The position numbers were made by a program, and so were the translations under genes. A stretch of 64,000 nt of DNA from an uncultured Bryobacterales bacterium. GTDB lineage: Bacteria > Acidobacteriota > Terriglobia > Bryobacterales > UBA6623. Positions 9,220-17,999 of the stretch are shown one piece after another; position 1 is the stretch's first letter; each line of letters starts with the position of its first letter. Location: contig OX638379.1 of assembly GCA_951813605.1 (NCBI GenBank), positions 2,056,471 through 2,120,470 of the forward strand. The letters run 5' to 3'. The notes under the pieces are model-generated. The model saw only the letters and a list, made by a program, of their open reading frames with translations. It searched no databases and was not told the DNA's origin.

Positions 9220-10173
9220 CTAGGAAACGACCGTGCGGCTGGCGAAGTCCGGATTGGACCGGCGCTCGCCGCTCGCGATGAGGCGACGCGCCGCTCCCAA
9301 GCCGCGAATGCCGCCTTGCGCTCCCAGCGCTTTGCAATTCAGCGCTGCCATCGCATTGGACAGTTCCAGCGCATCCTCGATCGAGTAGCCCTTGACCACG
9401 GCGAAGCAAAAGGCTCCGTGGAACACGTCACCCGCACCGGTCGTGTCCTGGCAGTTCACCACGAACGCCGGGGAGTAGTGGTATTGACCGTCGACGAGTG
9501 CCATAGCCCCGTACGGGCCGAGGGTCATGGCGGCGACCTTCATGCTGTACTCCTTCTGGATGAGTTCCAGAGCAAAGAACGGATCCCGCTGGCTGGTCCA
9601 CTCGACCGGGAAATTCGTGCTGGCGATCAAGTAGTCCACGTACGGCAGGACCTTGTCGAATCCGTGGTATATCGTATCTACGTCAACCGTTACCGGGATG
9701 CCGTGCCCGTGTGCGATCCGAGCCGCGTGCTCTACCGCCGCCGTGTCGTGTCCGTCAATATGCAGCAGCTTGGAGCAAAGGATTTGCTCGGGAGCGATCT
9801 GCTCAGGGACTATCCTCAGGCAGTCGGGACGTTGCCAGAGAATTGTGCGTTCGCCGGTTGTTTGATCAATCACGATGTAAGCGGATTGATTGGGGCAATC
9901 GCGCCGCAACTGGACGTGTGCGATGTCAATTCCGGATTTCTCCAGGCTTCGCATCAGGATGCGGCCGCCCTTGTCGTCGCCGACGCTCCCAATGTACTTG
10001 GTGCGGAGACCGAGCCTGACACAGGCCACCATGGCGCTGGCGACCTGTCCGCCCGGAGAAAGTATCTCCCTGACAAAAGGGGCCTTGCCGCCGTAAGCCG
10101 GGAACTGCGGGACCAGCAGCAGGGTGTCCGTGGCGTTTAGCCCAACGCCTACGACGTCGAAAGTCTTGTCCAT
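9220..10173 (-). CDS. PfkB family carbohydrate/nucleoside kinase
   Basis: A 317-aa ribokinase-fold protein. The N-terminal GVGLNATDTLLLV and GGQVASAMVACVRLG are the PfkB signature 1 region. Signature 2 with the anion hole and catalytic Asp is DTTGAGDVFHGAF (about residues 243-255). The start is taken at MDKTFDVVGVG because the longer frame upstream is Arg-rich, non-conserved, and runs into the fucosidase gene. The substrate cannot be told; fucosidase next door (11 bp away) makes a sugar substrate plausible, by inference only. Confidence 0.9.
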   Translation of the reverse strand: MDKTFDVVGVGLNATDTLLLVPQFPAYGGKAPFVREILSPGGQVASAMVACVRLGLRTKYIGSVGDDKGGRILMRSLEKSGIDIAHVQLRRDCPNQSAYIVIDQTTGERTILWQRPDCLRIVPEQIAPEQILCSKLLHIDGHDTAAVEHAARIAHGHGIPVTVDVDTIYHGFDKVLPYVDYLIASTNFPVEWTSQRDPFFALELIQKEYSMKVAAMTLGPYGAMALVDGQYHYSPAFVVNCQDTTGAGDVFHGAFCFAVVKGYSIEDALELSNAMAALNCKALGAQGGIRGLGAARRLIASGERRSNPDFASRTVVS

Positions 10174-10184
10174 GCCCTGGTTCC

Positions 10185-11726
10185 CTACTCCGGAGACGCC
10201 GCGCCGAATTCGATCTTGATTACGAAAGCGTGCCGGCAAGGGAGCTCTTCGGGAGTCATCGGCGGCACGGATATCTCCACGCCGTCGGAATGCTGGCTCC
10301 ACTCCAGATCACCGGGCACTCCTAGCATGGTTGCCTTGGCCCCGGATCGGCTACGGACGCCGTTGAGCTTCAACGAGCCCCTCGGGAAGCCCGGCACGAT
10401 GGCATACAGGTCGTCTCCCTTGCGAGTGAAGAACGCCATCTTGCGGGCCATGCCTTCTCGCGGTTCCAAGCCAGCCAGTTCTAGGATGTCGTATTGCTGG
10501 CGGTACTGCTTGTATCCCTGCTCGGGACGCTTGCCCTCCGTCCACTGCGCGGAGGTCTTCCAAGGTCGCGTTCCGTAAATCGCCTCTCCGTTCACGGACA
10601 GCCAAGCCCCGAGCTCGAGCAGGCGCGCTTGTTGCAGCAGCGGAATGCGTCCGTCCGAGGTCGGTCCGACATCCAGTAACAGGTTTCCTCCCCTGCTCAC
10701 CAAATCTGCAAGCACCCAGACCAGTTGCTTCGCTGTCATGTAGTTGCCGATCGGTTCATTGCGGTTGTATCCAAACGAGTGCCCTATCCCGCGATTCTCC
10801 TCCCATGAGTGCGAACCGTCGGCCATGCCCGCTCCGTACTCCGTCGTGTAGTATCCGCCGTGCTGGTGGCGAATTCCCTTCCCCCAGCGGTCGTTGATCA
10901 CGACCTCGCTCCGGCTCGGCGCCTCATTGAACAGCCAGGCGAGCAATTCCGTGCTCTGCCACCGCTCGTGCTCGAGATCCCACTCCCCGTCGCTGAATAT
11001 CAAAGCAGGACGGTAGCGGGACACCACGTCCTTGAATTGCGGAATCATATGCTCGCGTATGTAGCGGTCCTTGTCCGAGAGCCACAGAGGATTGAACCAC
11101 TCGTACAGCGAAAAGTACAACCCCATCTTTAGGCCTGCTTCCCGCACGCTGTCTCCCAAGTCTCCGAGCAAGTCTCGCTGCGGCCCTGCCTCTACGCTGT
11201 TCCAAGGACGGCCCCAAGTCTGAGTCGCTTCCCGGCTCGGCCACAGCGCGAAACCGTCATGGTGCTTGGATGTTAGAACGACGTATCGAGCGCCCGCTCG
11301 CCGAAATAGATCCGCCCACTCCGCGGGATCGAACAATTCCGCCTTGAAAAGAGGGGCAAATTGCGGATACGCGAAGTCGTCCCCGTAGACTCGCTTGTGG
11401 AAATCGCGCGTTGCGATCGCGTTTCGACGCTGCCGTTCGTTTCGACCCTCCAGCGACGCTTTTAGGGAATGCCAGTACCACTCGGAATAGGAATCCGGAT
11501 ATGCGAACGCCGGAACTGAATAGACGCCCCAATGGATGAAAATGCCCAGCTTGGCGTCTAGGAACCAGCCTGGTGTCGGCCTGGAGTCGAGCGACGCCCA
11601 GTCTGAGGAGTAGTCATTAGCAGAAAGTGCAACGGGGGCCGGAGCGAGCGCGAATGAAGCGAGAGCGGTCCAAGTAACTACGAGTCGCCAAGGGAGTCGG
11701 AAACGAGTCGGGACAACATGTCTCAC
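10185..11726 (-). CDS. Secreted alpha-L-fucosidase (GH29)
   Basis: A 513-aa glycoside hydrolase with an N-terminal signal peptide (hydrophobic core about 14-34 ending near ALSAND). The GH29 barrel is clear: WFLDAKLGIFIHWGVYSVPAFA, YVVLTSKHHDGFALWPS, and the nucleophile segment ALIFSDGEWD. GGNLLLDVGPTSDGRIP and GEAIYGTRPW are the classic C-terminal barrel markers. It releases L-fucose from algal or host glycans in the periplasm or outside the cell. With three sulfatase genes in the window it suggests use of sulfated fucose-containing polysaccharides, which is inference. Confidence 0.95.
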   Translation of the reverse strand: MRHVVPTRFRLPWRLVVTWTALASFALAPAPVALSANDYSSDWASLDSRPTPGWFLDAKLGIFIHWGVYSVPAFAYPDSYSEWYWHSLKASLEGRNERQRRNAIATRDFHKRVYGDDFAYPQFAPLFKAELFDPAEWADLFRRAGARYVVLTSKHHDGFALWPSREATQTWGRPWNSVEAGPQRDLLGDLGDSVREAGLKMGLYFSLYEWFNPLWLSDKDRYIREHMIPQFKDVVSRYRPALIFSDGEWDLEHERWQSTELLAWLFNEAPSRSEVVINDRWGKGIRHQHGGYYTTEYGAGMADGSHSWEENRGIGHSFGYNRNEPIGNYMTAKQLVWVLADLVSRGGNLLLDVGPTSDGRIPLLQQARLLELGAWLSVNGEAIYGTRPWKTSAQWTEGKRPEQGYKQYRQQYDILELAGLEPREGMARKMAFFTRKGDDLYAIVPGFPRGSLKLNGVRSRSGAKATMLGVPGDLEWSQHSDGVEISVPPMTPEELPCRHAFVIKIEFGAASPE

Positions 11727-11795
11727 CTCTGAAACTTAGCACGCCTAGACCGGACCGAGACATTGGTTCCCCAAGGCGGTTGCTAAACTCCGGTT

Positions 11796-13046
11796 ATGCT
11801 GGCGCGATCCATCCGCGAGGCAGTGACGTCTAGTTCTGCCAACGGTGTTTGGCGCGAGCGCATCGTCGCCGCCGCTGCACTAAGTAGGGTGCGTCACGCC
11901 TTTGCACAAGCTTCCCGCGACCAGCAATGGCTGAACCGCCAGCACGTGGCGCTTTGCCGAGTGCCAGCGCCAACCTTCCAGGAAGCCGAGCGTGCCGAGT
12001 ATCTGCGACGGCAGTTTGCCGAGTTGGGACATCGGCCAGGCATCGACGCGGCCGGAAACGTTATCGTGCCGCTGGTTTATTCAAAGAAACTTCCGTTCAT
12101 CGCCGTCACGGCGCACATGGACACGACGATTGCCCCGTCCCGCCCGGATCAAATCCGAGTCGACGCCAACGGGATGATGCGCGGACCGGGCGTCACGGAC
12201 AACGGAACCGGACTTGCAGCGTTGCTTGCCCTGGCAAGATTGCTCGGGCAGCCGCTGGTCGAACACCCCGCACGTAACACCCTGCTGATCGCGAATGTGG
12301 CCGAAGAGGGGGAAGGAAACCTGCACGGCATCCGCTATGTCGCTGAGCATTCTCCCTACTCCAGCTCCATCGACCGCTATCTGGTAGTGGACGGAGCGTC
12401 GCTCGGCCACATCACGAATTCGGCCCTGGGCAGCAAGAGGTTCGACCTGGTGATCAAGGGGCGCGGCGGGCACAGCTGGAACGACTACGGTCGGGCGAAT
12501 CCTGTCCATGCCCTGGCTCGCGCCATCGGGTTGATGACACAGGCCGACCTTCCCATCCGACCGCGGACTACCCTGAGTGTGGGATTGATCCATGGAGGGA
12601 CGAGCGTCAACTCGATTCCCAGCTTGGCCCGGGCCAAGATTGATGTGCGCTCCGCGGACGAAGCCGAAATCCGGAAGACCTCGAAGATCGTCGAGTATGC
12701 GGCCCGCGCCGCAGTGCTCGCGGAGAACAAGCGCTCCTCCGATCGCTTGACCGGCTTTGAATTGCGCGAGATCGGCAGTCGTCCCGCCGCTCAGGCCCTG
12801 GCCCGGAATCCGGTGGCAGACTGCTTCAGAGCGGTTGACGCGTACCTAAGGATTCCATCCACACTCGACTGCGCCTCGACCGACGCCAATGTCCCGCTTG
12901 CGGCCGGGGTGCCAACTGTCGCGATCGGTTCCGGCGGTCGCGGGGGCGACGCGCACGCGCCGAGCGAATGGTACGACCCCCAAGGCCGAGATCTAGGGCT
13001 TCGCCGTCTCGTGCTGGGAATCGCAGGCCTGCAATCGAAGGCCTGA
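11796..13046 (+). CDS. M20 family metallopeptidase (PepT/ArgE-like)
   Basis: A 416-aa zinc exopeptidase. AHMDTTI gives the first metal histidine and nearby catalytic Asp, GVTDNGTGLAALLALA the bridging Asp, and NVAEEGEGNLHG the catalytic Glu pair. The dimerisation lid follows (KGRGGHSWNDYGRANPVHAL) and the last metal region is GGRGGDAHAPSEWY. Closest in layout to tripeptide aminopeptidase-like or other M20 dipeptidases; exact substrate unknown. No signal peptide, so cytoplasmic. It is divergent from the fucosidase gene with about 70 bp between. Confidence 0.92.
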   Translation: MLARSIREAVTSSSANGVWRERIVAAAALSRVRHAFAQASRDQQWLNRQHVALCRVPAPTFQEAERAEYLRRQFAELGHRPGIDAAGNVIVPLVYSKKLPFIAVTAHMDTTIAPSRPDQIRVDANGMMRGPGVTDNGTGLAALLALARLLGQPLVEHPARNTLLIANVAEEGEGNLHGIRYVAEHSPYSSSIDRYLVVDGASLGHITNSALGSKRFDLVIKGRGGHSWNDYGRANPVHALARAIGLMTQADLPIRPRTTLSVGLIHGGTSVNSIPSLARAKIDVRSADEAEIRKTSKIVEYAARAAVLAENKRSSDRLTGFELREIGSRPAAQALARNPVADCFRAVDAYLRIPSTLDCASTDANVPLAAGVPTVAIGSGGRGGDAHAPSEWYDPQGRDLGLRRLVLGIAGLQSKA

Positions 13047-13184
13047 AGCATGCGCCCGGCCGGCACCGCTTAGGACGCGCTCGGTCTCGGCAAGCCCGAG
13101 TCTTGTGCCTGTATAGGGAACTTCTCGACGGCCTCTCAGCGATATATCCACGGGACCGATGCCTCCGTTCCATGCTGGTGTAGG

Positions 13185-14207
13185 ATGAGTCGCGTGAGTC
13201 GGCAGCGCACCCGTTCCGAAACCATGTTGGTCCTAATTGTGTTAGCGCTCCTCGCCGCCGGAACCGCGCAGGCAGACGACAACCGCTTCATGATTGCCGA
13301 GTCGATCTATGTGGGCCCGGATGAAACGCTGGACAGAGCGACCTGCGTGGCCTGCTCGATTCGAGTTGATGGAGTCGTCAAAGACACCGCGTTCCTGTTT
13401 CTGGGAAAACTAGTGAACCACGGAACGATAGAAGGGGACGCGATCGTGATCGCGGGATCTCTCGAATCCGAAGGGCCCGTGAACGGGAATTCCGTGGTGG
13501 TTGCGGGGAATATGAACCTGCGGGGCGACGTGCGAGGTGACGCCATCACAGTGCTGGGCGGCATTCGGGTCTCCGATCCGGCGGTCAAAATCGGTGGGGA
13601 CGTCGTGACGGTCCTCGGTCGTCAATCTGGCATTTCCGCCGACGCGGTCGGCGGCACGATCGACCAAATCGGAAGCAACCGGTTCGGCCAGATGGTGTTG
13701 TCCGGCGCAATCGTTGCCTTGCTGGTCGCTGCCATCGCGATATTCGCGATCCTTTTGACACTGAACGGCGTGGCTTTTTTGATTCTCGATACCAAGCGCC
13801 TGAAGACCATAGCCAACACCTTCACGGGGAATTCGCCCGTCTGCTTCTTGGTCGGTCTCGGGACCTGCTTCGCTCTGGGGGTAGTAGGCCTGATCGTCGC
13901 GATGCTGTTACCCGTGTCCCTTCCGATCCTGCTTGTTTACCTAGTGGTGACCGTGGTGGGCTACTGCGGGATGACCTACGGGATCGGTCGCAACTTGTTC
14001 GCCGGCTTGAGACCGCTTTCCGCAACTCAGGCCGCGGCAGCCGTCATTATCTTCATCCAGCTAGTACCTGTGATCGGCTGGTTGGTGATGATCGTACTCT
14101 GGAACGTCGCCATTGGCGCGGCTGTGCTCAGCGGCTTCGGCACCGCCACCGATTGGCTAACGGCCCGAGCCGAAGGCAGAGCGTTGCATGGACGCCAAGC
14201 GACATGA
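13185..14207 (+). CDS. Bactofilin-like beta-helical domain fused to membrane helices
   Basis: A 340-aa protein: signal or anchor helix (about 14-30), then an extracytoplasmic repetitive segment (about 35-150) in which short hydrophobic-glycine turns recur (GTIEGDAIVIAGSLESEG, NGNSVVVAGNMNLRG, GDAITVLGG). That pattern is typical of bactofilin/polymer-forming right-handed beta-helices. It is followed by four or so strongly hydrophobic helices (about 170-195, 220-250, 245-270, 285-320). Two cysteines (TCVACS, about 44-47) sit before the helix. Function unknown; envelope scaffold or sensor are possibilities. Confidence 0.8.
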   Translation: MSRVSRQRTRSETMLVLIVLALLAAGTAQADDNRFMIAESIYVGPDETLDRATCVACSIRVDGVVKDTAFLFLGKLVNHGTIEGDAIVIAGSLESEGPVNGNSVVVAGNMNLRGDVRGDAITVLGGIRVSDPAVKIGGDVVTVLGRQSGISADAVGGTIDQIGSNRFGQMVLSGAIVALLVAAIAIFAILLTLNGVAFLILDTKRLKTIANTFTGNSPVCFLVGLGTCFALGVVGLIVAMLLPVSLPILLVYLVVTVVGYCGMTYGIGRNLFAGLRPLSATQAAAAVIIFIQLVPVIGWLVMIVLWNVAIGAAVLSGFGTATDWLTARAEGRALHGRQAT

Positions 14208-14765
14208 CGCGAGCTCCTCTTGTTGGGGATTCAGCGGACTGCCACCGGCCCAATCTGCGCCGTAGACAGTCTCATTTCCGACTTGGTCCTAGCTCGCGAA
14301 CGACTGGCTTGGAACAGCGACACGGCAGACGAGGGCGACTCGCCGATGTGGGAGGGATGGTTCGGCCAAGCAAGCCGTTTGGGCAGATGAAGCGACGGGG
14401 ACTTGTCCTGAAAGCAGGTAGAGATAGCAAGTCGACTGGGAGGACGCCGTTTCCCGCTAGGCGACGTGGAAGCAGTGGACACGCCTGCCTGAGGACACGC
14501 GCTCTAGGCTTCCTTCGCAAGAGCCTGCGTGGATGGCTGGGCGGTCGCCCTGCCGCGCGGTTCGCGGTCGCAGCCGCGGTCGCCAGGGTCAACGCGCAGG
14601 CCCCAAGAACTTTCTTGCAAGCACGTGCGAGGCCGGGGCTGCGCTAGTGACATGATCGACCATTGATTCGAACCAAGGCCTCCGAGCTTGTCGTTGATCA
14701 ACGCTGCCCGGGCTTCCAATGGTATTCTTGGTAAACAGTCCCCGTTCACTCGAACCACTAACTAG
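14208..14765. other. Intergenic region, no supported gene
   Basis: About 560 bp upstream of the RNase D gene. Open frames exist on both strands but their compositions are Arg/Ser/Pro-rich shadows without motifs. No tRNA cloverleaf could be formed around the tRNA-like word near 14665-14680. Confidence 0.55.
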
Positions 14766-15971
14766 TTGCGCCGCTCCAAGATCAAATCGTCCAAGAGCAG
14801 AATTCCCTATATAGACAGTGCCGACAAGCTCGCGGCTGTCACCAAAGGTTTGTTTGGGCGACCGGTGATCGCCTTCGATACGGAGTTTCTCTGGGAACGG
14901 ACGTACGCCCCGCGCCTTGGCCTGATTCAAGTAGCCGATCTCGATAATGTGTGGCTGATTGATCCGGTTGCTTTGTCCAAGCGCGAGATGCGGCCACTCA
15001 TTGACGTGTTGGTCTCCCCTGATTCGCTGAAGGTGGCTCACGCGATCGACCAAGACCAGATGTGCTTACATCACTCGTACGGCATCGTTGCCAAGCCGGT
15101 GCTGGACACGTCGATCGCCGCGGCCTTGCTCGGGATGGGAGACCAGATCGGTCTCTCGAATCTGCTCGACCGGCTGCTTCGCGTCAGTATTGACAAGGGT
15201 TACAGTCGAACCAACTGGCTAAAGCGTCCGTTGCCGACCAAAATGCTGGAGTACGCCGCGGAGGATGTCCGCCATCTGACCAAAGCCGCGGGTATCCTCT
15301 GCGAGAAACTACGCAAGCGCGGCCGCGAGGAGTGGGCTTTGGATCTCTCCACGAAAGTCGGCGAATTCGCCAAGGCGCACTTCGAGCCGGAGTCGCTGGC
15401 GCGCAGGATCGCGTTGGCGCGACGCATGGAGACAACCACGTTCGGGGTGTTCAAGGAACTGATCTCTTGGCGTGAACGGGAAGCTAGCCGACGCGACATT
15501 CCCCGGCGCTGGCTGGCGGAAGACAAGCTCCTGGTCAAGCTTGCGTCAGCTCGACCGACCAGCGCCAAGCAGCTCGAAGACTTCCGGGGTCTCGGAATCT
15601 CGAAGCGCCCGGGCAGTGCTGCAAGGGTCCTCCGCGCCATTCGTCGAGGCATGCGGACACCGCCGAAAGGATACGTGCGACCTCGGCGCAGGAATAGCCC
15701 GACGCCAAAGGAGTCAGCGGCTCTGGTGGTCTTGAGGTGCTTCCTGAATGCACTCGCCGCAGACAACGGACTCCCGCTTCGGTTGCTCGTGGACAACGAT
15801 CACATGGTGGAATTGCTCCGAGGTCAGTTCAAGAATATCGAGTCGCTACGAGATTCCGGGATACTGAATCCGCGCGTCGTGGATCTGGTCGGAGAGGACC
15901 TCGTCGCTATACTCAACGGGCAACGGGGCCTACGCCTCGTCAACGGCGTGGCAACACAGTTGGAAAGCTAG
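14766..15971 (+). CDS. rnd: Ribonuclease D (DEDDy exonuclease with HRDC domain)
   Basis: A 401-aa 3'-5' exoribonuclease acting on tRNA precursors. Exo I is FDTEFLWERTYAP, Exo II lies around AHAIDQDQMCLHHSYG and the following VLDTSIAAALLG, and Exo III is YAAEDVRHLTKA, giving the DEDDy set. One HRDC-like helical region (about 215-295, EREASRRDIPRRWLAEDKLL) follows, with a more divergent one at the end. The only start ahead of Exo I in this frame is TTG at 14766, immediately after an in-frame TAG, with no clear ribosome binding site. The start is therefore uncertain although the domain is complete. Confidence 0.9.
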   Translation: MRRSKIKSSKSRIPYIDSADKLAAVTKGLFGRPVIAFDTEFLWERTYAPRLGLIQVADLDNVWLIDPVALSKREMRPLIDVLVSPDSLKVAHAIDQDQMCLHHSYGIVAKPVLDTSIAAALLGMGDQIGLSNLLDRLLRVSIDKGYSRTNWLKRPLPTKMLEYAAEDVRHLTKAAGILCEKLRKRGREEWALDLSTKVGEFAKAHFEPESLARRIALARRMETTTFGVFKELISWREREASRRDIPRRWLAEDKLLVKLASARPTSAKQLEDFRGLGISKRPGSAARVLRAIRRGMRTPPKGYVRPRRRNSPTPKESAALVVLRCFLNALAADNGLPLRLLVDNDHMVELLRGQFKNIESLRDSGILNPRVVDLVGEDLVAILNGQRGLRLVNGVATQLES

Positions 15972-16015
15972 CGGGCATCCGCCTCCGTGCTCGATCGGGT
16001 GGCAGGGCTCGACCG

Positions 16016-16927
16016 TCAGGGCATGGTAGCGCGGCAGAGCACCAAGTTGTCCTGATCAAGATTGTGCGACCAAATGAATTCCGCCTTTCCGAAATTCTCG
16101 GCGTAGTCCCAATAGGCGCGCTGGTTCGTCACCGCGCTGGCGGGATACGTTGACGCGGAATGCCATTCAGAGTCGTCAAAGCCCGGTAATGCCCAGTCGT
16201 CCGGCACCGGGTAGTGCAACGCTCGGCAAGAGGCAGGATCGCGTCCGACACAAGGCGGCCGTTCCGGGCAGTCCGAGGTGTCCGGACCCGGCTGGACGCA
16301 ACTGCGGTCCTCAAGCGGGCTGATGTAGTAGGCTCGGCACTTCCAATCCGAACCCGTCTCCGTACCGTCGCTGAAACGGGCGATGAACCCGCCGTCGCCG
16401 ACGTTCCAGCGATCGTACTCCATTCCCACGCCGAGGTGGGTGCCCCAGTCCACGAGTTTGACAGCGAATGTAAGAGGCCGCTTCGCCCGGAAGCGCACGA
16501 CACCCGAATTGAACGGGATGAAGCCCACAGGGTCGCGAGCGACAATCGTTCCATTCACGTACAACTCGTAGTAATTGTCCCCAAAAACGTAGCCGGTGAT
16601 CTCGTCCCCGCTCGCATCGATCGTCACGACGTCGAGATCCTCGAGGTGAGTGGGGTTATGCCCGGAGCCCGCACAGTCGTTGTACAAATCAGTCGGGTCC
16701 GGGCCTTCGGCGGGGACAACAGGAACTTGCACGCGGGTACCGTCTTCCGCCACTACGATCCCGCACTTGGCTTCCATGAACCGACGAGCCCGCCCGCTAC
16801 AAGAGCGAGCGAGATTTCCGCACGAAAACGTCTCTGTGGCCAGGCCTTGCGTGAGCAGCCCCTGGTCCACGGATTCTTGGGAGTGGACCAGGGGGGCGAA
16901 CAGGATCATTGCAGCCAAGACTCGCAT
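16016..16927 (-). CDS. Secreted cysteine-rich protein of unknown function
   Basis: A 303-aa protein starting with a clean signal peptide (MRVLAAMILFAPLVHSQ). The mature part has about a dozen cysteines, including CSGRARRF, CVQPG, CPERPPCVG and CRALHYPVP, suggesting disulfides outside the cytoplasm. A middle section (DNYYELYVNGTIVARDP) and the C-terminal LPGFDDSEWHSAS resemble the jelly-roll phrases of galactose-binding-like folds. No catalytic residues are recognisable. The start at 16927 is chosen because the signal peptide begins there. It is convergent with RNase D and unrelated to the upstream dapF. Confidence 0.75.
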   Translation of the reverse strand: MRVLAAMILFAPLVHSQESVDQGLLTQGLATETFSCGNLARSCSGRARRFMEAKCGIVVAEDGTRVQVPVVPAEGPDPTDLYNDCAGSGHNPTHLEDLDVVTIDASGDEITGYVFGDNYYELYVNGTIVARDPVGFIPFNSGVVRFRAKRPLTFAVKLVDWGTHLGVGMEYDRWNVGDGGFIARFSDGTETGSDWKCRAYYISPLEDRSCVQPGPDTSDCPERPPCVGRDPASCRALHYPVPDDWALPGFDDSEWHSASTYPASAVTNQRAYWDYAENFGKAEFIWSHNLDQDNLVLCRATMP

Positions 16928-17008
16928 CCTATATAGCGTGACAGAATCCGGGCGAACGGGAGACAATCGCCCCGCTGGCTACGTGCAACGGCGATGGCAA
17001 GCCCCAAC

Positions 17009-17866
17009 TTAGAGGTCGGAGTTCGCAGAGTGCGATCCGATTTCGTATCTGCCGCGCGCGACGATGCAGGCCGGACCAGTCAGGCGGATGCCGGCGTCCC
17101 AGTCTACGGCCAAGTCCCCGCCTTGCGTGCGGATCGTCGCTTGATTCGCGACCCACCCGAGATGGCGCGCGGCGACCGCAGCACCGAGCGAGCCGGTCCC
17201 CGAGCTGAGCGTTGCTCCTGCTCCCCGCTCCCAGAAGCGGACCTCCAGGATCTTCTTCCCGACCTCGCCACGACCGATTCTCACAAAAGAAACATTCGAG
17301 CCGTTCGGAAAATGGTCGTGTCGTTCGAGAGCCTCCCCGACAGCGGCCCAGTCGAATCGGAACGAGTCGACTCGGCACACGCACTGGGGGTTGCCCACGT
17401 CCACAGCGACCACGCGATGGCGCACGCCGAGCGCTTCCAAGACCAACGCGTCGTCCAAGACGCGGCAGCTCGACTCGTCGGAGGACATCCGGAACTCGTA
17501 TTCGGGGTGCGAACGTCGCACGCGCTCGACTTCCCGCACCCCAGCCCCGGTTTCTATAAGGAATCGTGCGGGCGCGTTCCAGCACTCTGTCAGGTAAGCC
17601 GCCACACACCGCGTTCCGTTCCCCGAAATCTCCGCCTCGCTTCCATCGCTGTTCCACAGATGGGCGTTGGCGAAAGCGCTTGGGTTCTCCGATGAAACCA
17701 CGACCTCCAAGCCATCCGCTCCGACACCGAAGCGCCGGCTGCACATGCGGACGGCGAGACTCGGCATATCTTCGGGACCGAGTCCGAGGGAGTTGGTGTC
17801 TTCGCGCTCGACGATCAAGAAATCGTTGCCGGCGCCATGGGCCTTGGTGAAGGCGAGCGAACGCAT
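17009..17866 (-). CDS. dapF: Diaminopimelate epimerase family protein, second catalytic Cys replaced by Ser
   Basis: A 285-aa protein with the two-lobed DapF pattern. FTKAHGAGNDFLIV opens the protein and the first catalytic cysteine is intact in SGNGTRC (Cys87). FWERGAGATLSSGTG occupies the second site, where characterised enzymes have E-T-x-A-C-G-[ST]-G. Here the Cys is Ser222 and the preceding Glu is Ala218. DapF interconverts LL- and meso-diaminopimelate for lysine and peptidoglycan. Because substrate-binding residues persist (WNSDGSEAEI, GNPQCVC), it is probably a genuine family member, but full Cys-Cys chemistry is not possible. It starts at MRSLAFTKAHG. Confidence 0.85.
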   Translation of the reverse strand: MRSLAFTKAHGAGNDFLIVEREDTNSLGLGPEDMPSLAVRMCSRRFGVGADGLEVVVSSENPSAFANAHLWNSDGSEAEISGNGTRCVAAYLTECWNAPARFLIETGAGVREVERVRRSHPEYEFRMSSDESSCRVLDDALVLEALGVRHRVVAVDVGNPQCVCRVDSFRFDWAAVGEALERHDHFPNGSNVSFVRIGRGEVGKKILEVRFWERGAGATLSSGTGSLGAAVAARHLGWVANQATIRTQGGDLAVDWDAGIRLTGPACIVARGRYEIGSHSANSDL

Positions 17867-17999
17867 GTTCTCTAGTTTGCGCGAATCGATCGGGCCGCGC
17901 TGGGCGCAGGGCCGCATGCGGTCGGAGTCCGCCCGGCAGGGCGTAATTCACGCCCGACCGGTCCGCGGGCTAGCGTTGATAATCTGGTTCCAACGCTGC

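Noticed and set aside
14640-14760. tRNA-like word TTGATTCGAACCAAG near 14664, resembling a T-arm
   Set aside because: The stem has two mismatched pairs and no acceptor or anticodon arm can be formed at the right distance.
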